Assembly (NCBI GenBank): GCA_004794785.1 | Contig: SJOL01005866.1 | Span: 273,449 to 337,448, forward strand | From: Opisthorchis felineus | Taxonomy: Eukaryota; Platyhelminthes; Trematoda; Opisthorchiida; Opisthorchiidae | Length of the DNA stretch: 64,000 nt | Direction: 5' to 3' | Part shown: positions 49,801 through 56,770 of the stretch, piece after piece | Numbering within the stretch: the stretch's first letter is position 1 | Layout of the letters: the number at the start of each line of letters is the position of its first letter | Program-made: the position numbers and the translations under genes | The notes under the pieces: generated by a model | What the model was told of the DNA's origin: nothing | The model's input: only the letters and a program-made list of their open reading frames with translations | Database searches by the model: none

Positions 49801-50977
49801 AAAGTAGATCGAGCGAGCGAGTGAGTTGAAAGGAAGGAACACACGGCTGAAAGTGGATTAGTTTGGTTGCTGCGTGCCAGCTGTTAGGTTCACAACCAAC
49901 ATTTGTAACTTAGGTAGAAAAAATCAACCGGATGGAGAGCAATCCACAAAAAAGACTGGAGAGAGGGGAACAGACTCATTTGCAAACTACTTTAATGTTC
50001 ACCAGTAATGGACTGTCGAGGAGTTTTCAGTAAAATTATGCGTCGTGTGTTCTGTCAAGAAGAGATAGAGGGAAGTTACAGCGAAGCAGCGACGCATATT
50101 CCGGTAGTTACAGAACAGGAAGTGTGATCATTTTATTGTAAGTTTTCATTTTCCACACCTAAAATTAGACAATCGATTCTGGATTGTCCCGTTTATCACA
50201 TATCAACCTGCATACTAATAAAACACACGTCCAGACCTAGCAACTATCACAAAATATCTCCATCTATGAGGATGGAGAAGATTCGTTTACATCAATCCTC
50301 TAAGTGTATAGTGAGTTCGATCTGTTGTCTATGAAAAATCGCACCGGTTATCTAGCTATTCGTACAGGATTCTCTACGTATCACCTGTTTTTTTAGAATC
50401 AACCTCCATGAGGTTTACAATTTCTTATGATTTCTAGGACTCATACAGCCCCATTATGCAGGAAACACACGATCCTCTACTAAACAATCAGATGAATATC
50501 ACTGAACACCAATATATTTTGATACCTTGAAGAACAACAGGGCAAACGATAAAACAGGTAGAATTGTCCTTTCGACTTACCATTGAGAATACAAACCGAG
50601 CTTTTCAGCATCACAGGCATCCGGCCAATCAGTATCCCTTTTTTGGAAACAATCTCGTTCTGGCGCATAAACGTTACATCAACCAAAATTTCTCCGGCAT
50701 ATGTGAGGTCCCGTAGTCGGCAGTCATGCGGTGTCACTCGACTTGCGACAACACCCCCATCGTTAACGGTCGGTGATCGCACGTACACGTCGTTGTACTC
50801 GAGCCACCAGTTGGCTTCAGGGACACTGACACGGTTGTTCGCTCGAACAATATTCTTAATTTCTGTTTCTATAAAATGGTTGTACGAGTCGATATGAAGT
50901 TTCACCAAGCCCTTGGAGGCTAGGAAAGATGGAACCAATGCATGCTTGTTGTGCAAGGTGACAGGGGCTGAATCCAT
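19503..50977 (-). CDS. POLR3B: DNA-directed RNA polymerase III subunit RPC2, complete coding region in 13 exons
   Basis: Second-largest subunit of RNA polymerase III, in the nucleus, making tRNA, 5S rRNA and other short RNAs. Coding exons, in order: 50977-50581, 49790-49408, 48645-48385, 47300-46959, 45934-45732, 39182-38954, 33815-33609, 32221-32063, 25671-25476, 24668-24490, 21171-20899, 20423-20184, 19859-19503. All introns are GT-AG and every junction keeps frame, giving about 1141 aa against 1133 in human. Hallmarks: [11 protein letters not shown] (exon 5), DGGRLCRPY (6), [12 protein letters not shown] (9), [12 protein letters not shown] (11), and the C-terminal zinc site CEKC...WCQYC (13). 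No frameshift or stop is seen, so the gene is probably functional. Introns 5, 6 and 8 are 5-6.5 kb and carry mobile elements. The start is the least certain part: ATG at 50977 begins about 15 residues later than in human, so a small upstream exon remains possible. Confidence 0.95.
20184..20423 (-). CDS. POLR3B: POLR3B exon 12 (residues 944-1023)
   Basis: 80 codons, [35 protein letters not shown] and [20 protein letters not shown]. The acceptor is tctcactctacag and the donor AAG|GTTAGT. It has no internal Met-started open frame of note, but residue-level match to RPC2 is very high. Confidence 0.95.
20899..21171 (-). CDS. POLR3B: POLR3B exon 11 (residues 853-943)
   Basis: 91 codons with [44 protein letters not shown] and [27 protein letters not shown] is the invariant hybrid-binding motif of beta-type subunits. 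The donor ACG|GTAGGT leaves Val-Gly for the next exon. Confidence 0.95.
21172..24489. other. POLR3B intron 10
   Basis: 3.3 kb. A SINE relic lies at 22410-22565 on the + strand, antisense to the gene. Nothing else is recognised; the frame at 21995-22393 is unsupported. Confidence 0.5.
22410..22565 (+). repeat. tRNA-derived SINE, copy 2 (diverged)
   Basis: Keeps cagaccggaaggcccgtggtt with a mutated B box (gttcaaatcc), then catctcgactgctcct and cttcgggtagcgtggcagct. The A-box part upstream (22386-22409) is hardly recognisable. Antisense to POLR3B. Confidence 0.75.
24490..24668 (-). CDS. POLR3B: POLR3B exon 10 (residues 793-852)
   Basis: Two bases plus 59 codons after acceptor catcccccag, ending THESM before GTACGC. 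Encodes [15 protein letters not shown], then [12 protein letters not shown], matching human KQVLVNKSMPTV. The middle is variable. It has no long open frame of its own start and is found only by splicing; both junction phases fit. Confidence 0.9.
25476..25671 (-). CDS. POLR3B: POLR3B exon 9 (residues 728-792)
   Basis: [20 protein letters not shown] then [16 protein letters not shown], near the active centre in the hybrid-binding domain. The acceptor is tttctcctag and the donor GAG|GTAAGT, phase 1. The preceding intron is 6.4 kb. Confidence 0.95.
27027..27092 (-). repeat. Possible degenerate tRNA-derived SINE head
   Basis: On the + strand, accggttagtagctt-like text is followed by taaccactgagttatcttgagctc, resembling the reversed A-box end of the SINE family (taaccactgagccatctcg). 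The body and tail are not found. Confidence 0.35.
31117..31147. repeat. Imperfect (ATGT)n / (AT) microsatellite
   Basis: About 30 bases of alternating tatgtatgta units in POLR3B intron 8. Confidence 0.8.
32063..32221 (-). CDS. POLR3B: POLR3B exon 8 (residues 675-727)
   Basis: 53 codons, [20 protein letters not shown] to MMHFDE, between acceptor tttccattcag and donor GAG|GTGAGA. SPRNTYQ-AMGKQA is a signature of second-largest subunits. Confidence 0.95.
32760..33075 (-). mobile_element. LINE C-terminal fragment of ORF2
   Basis: The - strand reads [19 protein letters not shown], then [31 protein letters not shown] and [20 protein letters not shown], one stop apart. This is the same C-terminus as at 9.6-9.9 and 59.4-59.6 kb. 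It lies in POLR3B intron 7, sense to the gene. Only the last roughly 100 residues are present, as expected of a 5'-truncated insertion. Confidence 0.8.
33609..33815 (-). CDS. POLR3B: POLR3B exon 7 (residues 606-674)
   Basis: 69 codons from [13 protein letters not shown] to LIPYPDHNQ, with [18 protein letters not shown] and [14 protein letters not shown]. The acceptor is tttcattcag and the donor CAA|GTAAGG. The [10 protein letters not shown] block follows directly in exon 8, as expected. Confidence 0.95.
34371..34572 (+). repeat. tRNA-derived SINE, copy 3, with perfect 13-bp target-site duplication
   Basis: The body 34384-34559 has A box (tggctcaaacggtta), B box (ggttcgaacccg), the conserved ctcgac...gtctaggcttgggcaacc, and ends ttacagctgagcgattt. 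It is flanked on both sides by ctatccaaatgag (34371-34383 and 34560-34572), the direct duplication of LINE-type insertion. It is antisense to POLR3B. A small deletion near cggaagg has removed the usual cagctaggcaccgaaa. Confidence 0.92.
34764..34774 (+). repeat. Run of 11 G
   Basis: Homopolymer between the SINE and the Penelope-like element; prone to assembly error in length. Confidence 0.8.
35430..36060 (+). pseudogene. Penelope-like element, N-terminal ORF region, broken
   Basis: Frames upstream of the intact RT still read in pieces: [83 protein letters not shown]. These are the N-terminal part of a Penelope-type ORF, where LNF and the DKG-type block precede the RT. Frame changes and stops occur at least at 35774-35776, about 35840 and 35920, and a TGA at 36058-36060 replaces what is likely an Arg codon directly before LYGLPKIHK. 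The 5' boundary of the element is unclear, and 35084-35300 may also belong to it. Confidence 0.75.
36061..37503 (+). CDS. Penelope-like element: reverse transcriptase with GIY-YIG endonuclease
   Basis: An open frame of 480 codons ends in TGA at 37501-37503. Counting from the GTG at 36112 as residue 1: RT motif [12 protein letters not shown] (Asp55), motif [20 protein letters not shown] (120-138), the catalytic YVDD (155-158) and PFLDC (196-200). The C-terminal GIY-YIG nuclease has [10 protein letters not shown] (349-358), [17 protein letters not shown] (361-377, with the key Arg373), and a later Glu. RT plus C-terminal GIY-YIG without LTRs is diagnostic of Penelope-like elements, which copy by nicking the target. 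It lies antisense in POLR3B intron 6. The intact catalytic part next to a broken N-terminus suggests a fairly recent insertion, not active as it stands. Confidence 0.93.
   Translation, partial: LYGLPKIHKEGVPIRPIVDGMGSPPHELARFLAGILKPLAGKSPTYIQNSCDFAKKVAGFQLELDEVLVSFDVNSMYTNIPKADAVEVAKRLLLSDTTLQERTQLSVDEIVEGIKVCLNLSHFVFDSIIYSQEQGLAMGSPISPILANMYMEDFEQKALNGFECPPRVFWRYVDDTFVVIKRDKVNEFFQYLNTLDPHIKFSMELESTSGTLPFLDCMTHKSGGKLKTTIYRKSTDSGAVLNYSSAHPKAVYASIVSTMFRRVSALCTEEVDRRAAQLEVKKRLQDSGYPVGLIKRQLRRVLVPTPRPNKEWIGTAVIPYKTGTSEVIRRVLNTANIRVAFQKGKTLRSVLVQLKDRLPVDRTRNCVYKIKCNDCTKVYIGQTARELHTRIGEHKRSINRPPRNIDEYQAIVKDSAMAGHALDTGHRIDLENVDILRRGLRFTPQRLVAEAVEIAKHPSVNRIEGVELASVCRAVLEQPR
37902..37930 (+). ncRNA. 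Hammerhead-ribozyme-like core downstream of Penelope ORF
   Basis: CTGACGA (37902-37908), a perfect 7-bp stem gcttttg/caaaagc around tgt (37910-37926), then GAAA (37927-37930). One extra base sits between the box and the stem. Just after, ttgc-cga-gcaa can form a short stem III. A convincing stem I was not found. Penelope-like elements are known to carry hammerhead motifs, so the position supports the reading; self-cleavage is not shown. Confidence 0.5.
38954..39182 (-). CDS. POLR3B: POLR3B exon 6 (residues 529-605)
   Basis: One base plus 76 codons: [39 protein letters not shown]. The acceptor is ctccatccag and the donor GGAA|GTGAGT. The preceding intron is 6.5 kb and full of LINE sequence; the following one holds a Penelope-like element. 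Confidence 0.93.
40256..40980 (-). mobile_element. LINE RT fragments, highly diverged
   Basis: The - strand frame 40937-40749 contains [16 protein letters not shown], a decayed RT motif B (intact form RQGCPLSPFLFNF). The frame 40474-40256 has [20 protein letters not shown], the decayed KGRVY...VLLYG block. The region between is deleted or unreadable. This copy looks older than the one at 42.9-45.6 kb. Confidence 0.65.
41558..41582 (-). ncRNA. Hammerhead-ribozyme-like core 1 (textbook CTGATGA...GAAA)
   Basis: On the - strand: CTGATGA (41582-41576), stem gccc/gggc around caagga, then GAAA (to 41558) followed by C. Box spacing is exactly that of a hammerhead core. Stems I and III and the cleavage site could not be settled by eye. 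Confidence 0.5.
41631..41667 (-). ncRNA. Hammerhead-ribozyme-like core 2
   Basis: On the - strand: CTGACGA (41667-41661), one base, a 6-bp stem with two G-T pairs (gtcacc/ggtggt), then GAAA (41641-41638) and cgtttgc. It lies 85 bases upstream of core 1 in the same orientation, as in tandem hammerhead arrays. Confidence 0.45.
42449..42461. repeat. Short (CT)n microsatellite
   Basis: About 13 bases of ct repeats in POLR3B intron 5. Confidence 0.7.
42860..45630 (-). mobile_element. Degenerate LINE: 5' UTR, AP endonuclease, partial RT
   Basis: Reading downwards: a 5' UTR block shared with 55.75 and 57.0 kb (45627-45380); [15 protein letters not shown] near 45230; endonuclease text [20 protein letters not shown] and [13 protein letters not shown] (45060-44880), [20 protein letters not shown] and [12 protein letters not shown] (44790-44600); then [20 protein letters not shown] (44160) and [14 protein letters not shown] (43570), and finally RT text GAFDSVDR region (43100-43330) and [19 protein letters not shown] (43080-43020). 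Many stops and frame changes. It is an AP-endonuclease LINE, CR1/RTE-like by remembered motifs. It is sense to POLR3B and its 5' end almost reaches exon 5. Confidence 0.82.
45732..45934 (-). CDS. POLR3B: POLR3B exon 5 (residues 462-528)
   Basis: [20 protein letters not shown] and [15 protein letters not shown] after acceptor ttcgcag. Ends two bases into a codon at A|GTGAGT; the next exon supplies the third base (Glu). The tail after [11 protein letters not shown] is about four residues shorter than in human. The reading frame meets a stop just past the donor. Confidence 0.93.
45935..46958. other. POLR3B intron 4
   Basis: 1.0 kb with no recognised element. Confidence 0.6.
46959..47300 (-). 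CDS. POLR3B: POLR3B exon 4 (residues 348-461)
   Basis: 114 codons between acceptor cttatcag and donor AAG|GTGAGG. Contains [41 protein letters not shown] and [20 protein letters not shown], the fork region, near identical to other RPC2 proteins. Confidence 0.95.
47301..48384. other. POLR3B intron 3
   Basis: 1.1 kb with no recognised element. Confidence 0.6.
48385..48645 (-). CDS. POLR3B: POLR3B exon 3 (residues 261-347)
   Basis: Starts [11 protein letters not shown] after acceptor ataccag and ends at donor CCG|GTAAGA, 87 codons in phase 0. A Pro/Gly-rich variable stretch (about residues 280-297) precedes the conserved [17 protein letters not shown]. It aligns with the human lobe region of equivalent length. 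Confidence 0.93.
48646..50580. other. POLR3B introns 1 and 2 around exon 2
   Basis: Intron 1 is 50580-49791 and intron 2 is 49407-48646. Both are unique-looking, without element similarity visible to me. Confidence 0.55.
49408..49790 (-). CDS. POLR3B: POLR3B exon 2 (residues 133-260)
   Basis: The acceptor gtatccag precedes 49790 and the donor AGT|GTAGGT follows 49408. Contains [20 protein letters not shown] and [13 protein letters not shown], strongly conserved in Pol III RPC2, then [13 protein letters not shown] and GTEE. Confidence 0.95.
50581..50977 (-). CDS. POLR3B: POLR3B exon 1 (residues 1-132)
   Basis: Encodes the protrusion start: [20 protein letters not shown], the [13 protein letters not shown] block and [11 protein letters not shown]. 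The donor AATG|GTAAGT follows 50581, phase 1. ATG at 50977 is used as start because the frame is open from it and the upstream sequence has no convincing acceptor tract. The string attcag just inside the ATG could be an acceptor if a further exon exists. Confidence 0.88.
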
Positions 50978-52651
50978 GCCATTGAGTCGGTTATCGTCGG
51001 AACGTACTGAAATACCGGATCAATAGATTCGGAGATGAGTAACAACAACGAAACGCAATCAACTGCATAGGGTGCGCTGAAAATATGGAGCAAAGGAATA
51101 ACCATAAAAATGTTCGACCTCAGTCCGTAATTGGCAATAGTATTATCAATAAACCCGTCAAACAAATAAAAGCCTTGTGCACCCGATTTCGACTGCCCAA
51201 ATTCCAAACGGTCGGGGAGTTTGAGTGACACAATGGGGGTCTAAAAATAGGAAGGGAGCACGCAGACGTGTGAAATTACGTATAAATTTTATCCAGCCAA
51301 GAGTCAAGAGCTCATTAAAAGCACAAGTAACAAGGTGTCGGGCCATGTAGGTAAACACAGTATAACGAAACGTTGACGTAGCGAATAAACATGAACCTGC
51401 ATTTCGGATGAATATTGAAAGTTGAAACTGCCGAACCTCCAACAGAGCCCTCGGGTACAAGTTATGACGAAGATGACTGTGCATTCCGACCAGAAAATTA
51501 GCAAGAATATCTACTAATATTCCACTGCATCCGAAGATATGCTCCGAAGACCTCAACAGGGGACGATGGCTTAAACACAAACGGACCATCTGGGTTAATT
51601 GAAGTCCTTATTTCGGTTACTTCACAACAGAAGACCTGGAAAATAGGTTGCCGACATAGTCGTGGAATAGTGCTCCATAAATGAAGAAAAACCCTATGCC
51701 ACAAAACGTCACTAAATGGCAGAGAACATCAGCGAGACCGCGACATGAAAGATTTAATCCGAATATGCAGAAATATGTAAAGTTCAGGAGAGCAGTAAAC
51801 ATCACCAATATGTTTACATCCCATTAAAAAATATCAGGGATTTGCAGGAGAAGCAAAAAAGATAAGAGGATAGATAAAAGTGACATTTCTGAGAACCCCG
51901 CTAAACAGGCTTCGGATCACCAAAAACAAAATGTTGACCCCCGTTCTCCCATTTATTAATTACGACATCGGGTGTTCAACAGCGGTGGTCTACAAGCAAC
52001 GGATCGAGACCACAAAGACCCTCTGTCAGATATCCGTGTTATTCCTGGATTTCCTCAATATACAGGAACTTTCCAAAAAGTAGATAATGACTGAGCAAAA
52101 CTATAGCTAGTCTGGGGAAAAGATATTGCCACGGGATGTGCGCAACGGAATTCGCTGCTTTGCAACCTGGAAGACCAAAACTTTTAGCGCAAAAAACACT
52201 AATCCTAATCGGTACGACGGTGCTATGTTGTAGTTGGCTTACCACTAAATCTCCAAATAAAAATGCCACCTAAATGGCACACAAAGGTATGTACTTCAAC
52301 GAGGAAAAAGGCTAGTTTAGCCTACCCAACAGATGCCAGGTGGGTATAGTCAAAGCGGTCAAGTAAGCAACTAATTTCTAGTCATGATCGGACGTCAGTT
52401 CGTCATTTGAAATCTGTTTGACGTTGTAGAGAGGGGTTTACTCGAGATTAGTGTGGTACTGCGAACTTGCAACCAAATTATACCCACTATGGTATGCACA
52501 TCATTTATGGCGGTTTGGTGCCAGTATGTATTATTGCGAGTGTTGTCAACGCTATCTATGCAACGTTGATGACGTCGTTCACCGTACATGTTTTGCGGCC
52601 AAGTAACTAATCCGGAAGTTCGGTAACTATTGCACATCGGCGCATGGATTT
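50978..52651. other. POLR3B 5' flank
   Basis: No exon or element recognised. If POLR3B has a further 5' exon with the missing 15 or so residues, it should lie here on the - strand. The frames 51158-51589 and 50920-51231 show no RPC2 similarity. Confidence 0.45.
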
Positions 52652-52915
52652 TGAGCTGAAAAAACTGAAATGAACTGCCGTTAGCGAACGAACGAGATGA
52701 TAAATAATAAACAATGATAATCGTTCAGCTCTAACACCCTTTCGGTGCCTATCTGCCATGCCACCCGAAGGAAGCACCAGAACTGGGATACTGCCAGCTT
52801 GTCCAAGCTTAGACAGGAGAAGTCGAGATGCACAGGTCGGGTTCGAACCACGGACCTTCCTGACAGTAAATTCGCGCTCTAACCACTGAATCATCTCTCG
52901 CCCTGAGCTGAAAAA
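52652..52915 (-). repeat. tRNA-derived SINE, copy 4, with target-site duplication
   Basis: On the + strand the element runs backwards: cgttcagctctaacaccctt (tail side, about 52719), ccacccgaaggaagcacc, ggtcgggttcgaaccac (B box), taaccactgaatcatctctcgccc (A-box end, 52903). Flanks tgagctgaaaaa at 52652 and 52904 match over about 12 bases and bracket the element plus an A/T-rich tail. Confidence 0.88.
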
Positions 52916-54437
52916 CCGGATAACACATCACTTATCCACCCGGTGATAACATCGACTGATTATTGAGTGTGCCTGAGTCACTCAATAAATTTCCTTGTTG
53001 CAAACGTAACTACGATGGCATGAATATGGAACAGTAGTCCGAAATATTCCATGAAAATCATGGTAGAACTCTTGCAGACCCCATTTCAAGATGGGGACGA
53101 TTCAACGAAATGGCGGGGCACATAAAGACTATATTTTTCGTGGGTGACACGGTAAATCTGGTACATTTGATAAAGTGGTACAATTGAGGTACTGTTGTTG
53201 ACAGAATTGGGTACAAATATGTCATATATACACATCTGTTCGTGCACAGGATAATAACCAGTGCTTCGGCGTCAAGTTGACAAACGCGGAGTGTTTTGCT
53301 GTTGGAATGCAGAAGCTGTCAGAAAACAAACGCTGATGAAATTTCACCCTTTGAGTGGACAAGGCTGGTCCCCGAGTAGAGCGGTGGTCGATCCAGAAGT
53401 TTTTGAAATGCCTCCGGAAAGTAACTCTTTGGAACGAAGCAGGATTCCCTAGGGCACGTTAACCATCCAAAGTAACAGTGTCAATGCGGTAAGTACCACT
53501 AGAACAAGAGCGCGCACACAGACTAAGCATGAAATGTACTGGAAACTCCATTCCACTTTGGTGAGCAAAGCCCGCGGAGAAACGAAACACCATATATTTG
53601 TGAGGAGGTCGGGACAAGCCCCAAACAAGGGCCGGGAAAGAGTTCCAAATAAGGATAGGTCACCAGTGTGAAAAAATCAACACTCTAAGGTTGGTGAGGC
53701 AAGCAGACCAACAACTAGAGAAGACAATTGCCTGATGCGTTTGGCGCACAAATTCAATGCGGCAAGACAGATTAATTCGGCTTATCTTTCCGTTCAAAGG
53801 AACCCGCCCTAGCCTCCCAAGCAGACCTAATCAGGTCGCCCACGTGTGATGTCTTTGTGAACACAACTGTCATGCAACGAGAGAACCAAGAGGAGTGAGA
53901 TACTGTCAAATTCAGGTAACAGCAACTGAAAACCCAAGAATGAATCCAAACAATAACCATCAGGTGGGCACCTCGTGCCTTAGCCTTTGCACTATTTCCG
54001 TGAACACAGACTGTGGTAATATATTTTAAAGCTAATCATGAGCATAAGATGTCATCTGCCACATCTTAGAGTGGGTGCATTGAAAATTGAACTTACACAT
54101 GAGGCTGTTAGCCTTGATAATCAGTATGTAAGAATATACTGGCAGCTCACAACTTCGAAAGCTCTTCGAAAGTTCGTTGAAAGCTCTTGGAAACAAAGCA
54201 ACTATGAACACATCATCCAGTGCAAGGCTAAAATAAAACAGAACAGGTTGATATGAAAACCAAAATGAAAAACCTAGCGGCAAAGCCATAACCCGTTCTA
54301 GTAGTCGCAAAACCGAATGAGTTGGATGCATGTGCTGCGGCTGATACAAACCTCGTAAGTCCGAAAAACTTCCGACTGCTTTCCAGAACGTACGTTCAAA
54401 CTCCACCCAGATGTGTGAATTATTCCGGTCTTCCGTT
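52916..54437. other. Spacer between SINE copies 4 and 5
   Basis: 1.5 kb. Nothing recognised; the - strand frame 54032-54619 merely runs into the next SINE. Confidence 0.5.
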
Positions 54438-54638
54438 GGGGCGAGATGGCTCAGTGGTAAGAGCACGAACATACTGACCGGAAGGTGCGTGGTTCGAACC
54501 CGACCTGTGCATCTCGACTTCTCCTGTCTAAGCTTGGACAAGCTGGCAGTATCCCAGTTCTGGTGCTCCCTTCGGGTGGCATGGCTGCTAGGCCCCGAAA
54601 GGTTATTACAGCTGAACAATTTTTATTTATTTTTTTCG
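54438..54638 (+). repeat. tRNA-derived SINE, copy 5 (well preserved)
   Basis: gggcgagatggctcagtggt (A box) and gtggttcgaacccgacc (B box), then body, cttcgggtggcatggctgct, cccgaaaggttattacagctg and a T-rich tail. Weak flanking similarity (ggtcttccg / ggtctccca) may be an eroded target-site duplication. One of the best copies for defining the family. Confidence 0.9.
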
Positions 54639-54639
54639 G

Positions 54640-55248
54640 TCTCCCATACGCCTGTTTTGATGATGGATTCGTGGGTAACAAATGAAGTACCTGTTTCTGG
54701 AGCAGGTCCGCTATTTTAGTTACAGTCATCATCGGCATCCTCAACACAGATAGCAACAACAGTGCCTGGATAATGGTATACAACCACCGTTGACCAAGTC
54801 AGTTTACTCAAATAAAACCTTATGATGAGAACACAGAGACGGAAAACAGACGACTGCCAGTCTTTAACCAACAAACTTCAGGGAGGAAGGAGAGCGGGTG
54901 GTGGGCCTGCAGTTCTTTCCGAGCGGGTCTTCTGGGAAAAGGTTAGGTGTAGCTGAGGTCAATGGTAAAGTGTCTGGTACAGACAAGTGCATACAGTCTT
55001 TGTTCCCATTTTGCCAAGCACCAGGGCATGGAAGTACAAGGGGTGGGGAGAAGCTGTATATGACCGGGCTAGTCCCAAGTTTGTGACAGGTGAATGGTCT
55101 CTCGTTTTTTTAAGCCGGTCACATCGAGAATGCAAGTCAGTGGCGATACTGTTATGGCACCATATCAGCTTGGTTAGCTGATTCCATAGAAAGCGCTGCT
55201 CACTGTCACTATTTCGTCAAGGCCTAAAAGGAGTAATGACTCTCCTTA
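54640..55248. other. Spacer, no feature
   Basis: About 0.6 kb with only unsupported short frames. Confidence 0.5.
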
Positions 55249-55468
55249 CCCTGATCAGGGTGTCTCTAATAAAAATCGTTCAGCTGTAACACCCTTTCGG
55301 TGCCTAGCTGTCATGCACCCGAACAGAGCACGAGGGCTGAGGAACTGCCAGTTTGCCCAAACATGGACAGGAGCAGTCGAGATGCTGAGGTTGAGTTCGA
55401 ACGACGCATCTTCCGTTCAGTAAATTTGCGCCTTACCACTGAGCTATCACGAGCCCTGATCAGGATGT
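55249..55468 (-). repeat. tRNA-derived SINE, copy 6, inserted in a palindrome
   Basis: The body lies between about 55264 and 55453 (tail aaaaatcgttcagctgtaac first, head ccactgagctatcacgagc last). Flanks ccctgatcagggtgt (55249-55263) and ccctgatcaggatgt (55454-55468) match at 14 of 15 bases. The target itself, ccctgatcaggg, is a perfect palindrome. Confidence 0.88.
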
Positions 55469-55496
55469 AAAGTTTGACGACGCAAAAACAGCCAGT

Positions 55497-55720
55497 TGCC
55501 AGGTTGAGCTCGAGATGGCTCGGTGGTTAAGGCGCCGGCTTACGAACCGGAAGGCCCGTGGTTCGAAACCAACCTCAGCATCTCGACTGCTCCTGTCTAG
55601 GCCCGGGTAACTTGGCAGTATCCCAGCCCTCGTGCCTCATTCCGTTGGTATGGAAGCTAGGCACCAAAAGAGTGCTACAGCTGAACTACCTATCTTTTAT
55701 TTTTTTATAACTGCCAGGTT
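55497..55720 (+). repeat. tRNA-derived SINE, copy 7
   Basis: cgagatggctcggtggttaa (A box), gtggttcgaaaccaacc (B box), body, and agtgctacagctgaac followed by a T-rich tail. Flanked by tgccaggtt at 55497-55505 and 55712-55720. It lies 29 bases from copy 6, in opposite orientation. Confidence 0.88.
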
Positions 55721-55744
55721 CTCGGTAGACGGTCATCATCGGAG

Positions 55745-56240
55745 ATACCGTCACGAAGAGACTAGACATTAGTGGTGTGACACCTCCATGACCCACTGAA
55801 CAGTGCTGGGTAATGTACATGTGACACTAACAGAGCCTCTCATATCAAGCTGGTCAATGGGTATGAGTCTGACTAACACGGTCTCTTGGTCCTCCAGGTT
55901 AAGAAAAAACAAAAAAATAAATCGTTCAGCTGTAGCACCCTTTCGGTGCCTAGCTGCCACGCCACCAGAAGGAAGCACGAGGGCTGGGATACTTCCAGGT
56001 TGCCCAAGCCTAAACAGAGGAAGTCGAGAGGCAGAGGTCGGGTTCGAACCACGGACCTTCCGGTCAGTAGATTCGCGCTCTAACCACTTGAGCCATCTCG
56101 CCCCCTCCAGGCTAAGGGTTGGAAAACGTGGCAACTTGCTTCTTAAAAATGTAGGCTGATCTGACGGTCTTAAGCCAAACACCGCTACCTTGCGGTAGGT
56201 TTTTCAGCCAAGGGCTTTGGTTGAGGACCCCGATGGTCCT
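55745..56240 (+). mobile_element. LINE 5' UTR copy, split by a SINE
   Basis: Matches 57000-57220 and, reversed, 45627-45380: gtcacgaagagactagac, ggtcaatgggtatgagtctg, ggtcctccagg; then after the SINE ctaagggttggaaaacgtgg, caaacaccgct.ccttgcgg, and ggttgaggacccc. No ORF follows, so only a 5' end is present. That is unusual for a LINE, whose truncation normally removes the 5' end; recombination or deletion is a likely cause. Confidence 0.75.
55891..56116 (-). repeat. tRNA-derived SINE, copy 8, nested in LINE 5' UTR
   Basis: The body is 55904-56103, reversed: A-rich tail first (aagaaaaaacaaaaaaataa), gtagcaccctttcggtgcct, gggttcgaaccacgg (B box), agccatctcgcccc last. The direct repeats cctccaggttaag (55891-55903) and cctccaggctaag (56104-56116) are the duplicated target. 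The same point in the LINE copy at 57.08 kb is uninterrupted. Confidence 0.92.
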
Positions 56241-56656
56241 CCTGTCATCATAGAAGTAATCTGCACTCAACTGTCACCTGTATCTCCAAAAGAGGGAAAG
56301 TAGATGCGTTTAAAGTTCCACCTGGTTCGTTGCATGACGTCGGTCTTAATTGGCCGGCTTGCTGCTCCAAGGCACAAGAGTCCTTGAGGTGCAATAGGGA
56401 TCCTAGGTGGTATCATACCATCTAGAAAAAGTGTGAACAGCGGTCTCCAGTGGATTGCAGACTCCGCGTTTTGCCCCGCAACCTTGCGGGCTAGGTTCAT
56501 CAGACCAAGGTTAAGGGTAAGGCCCCCAAAGCAAACCCTCCATCTCGGCTGGGACAGTCAGGTAGTATCTGGCCAAAAGATAAACTACGATATTAAACCG
56601 CAGTGAAAAAGACTGTCACCGCTTCTATGAGTCACGAGTGAGCAGATGTTAATCCT
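56241..56656. other. Spacer, no feature
   Basis: About 0.4 kb without recognised content. Confidence 0.45.
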
Positions 56657-56770
56657 AAGATTGGGCAACTTGACAATGTCTCAGCCCTCGTGCTTCGTTC
56701 GGAGGCACGGCAGCTAGGCACCGAAACGGTGTTACAGCTGAACCATTATTATCAGTATTATTATTATTAC
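56657..56770 (+). repeat. tRNA-derived SINE, copy 9 (3' part only)
   Basis: Begins mid-body at ttgggcaacttgac and runs through tcagccctcgtgcttcgttc, aggcaccgaaacggtgttac and agctgaacc into a TTA/TAT-repeat tail. The tRNA-like head is missing, as in 5' truncation. Confidence 0.85.

Noticed and set aside
54032..54619. 195-codon - strand frame
   Set aside because: Runs through SINE copy 5 in reverse, and the remainder has no family pattern.
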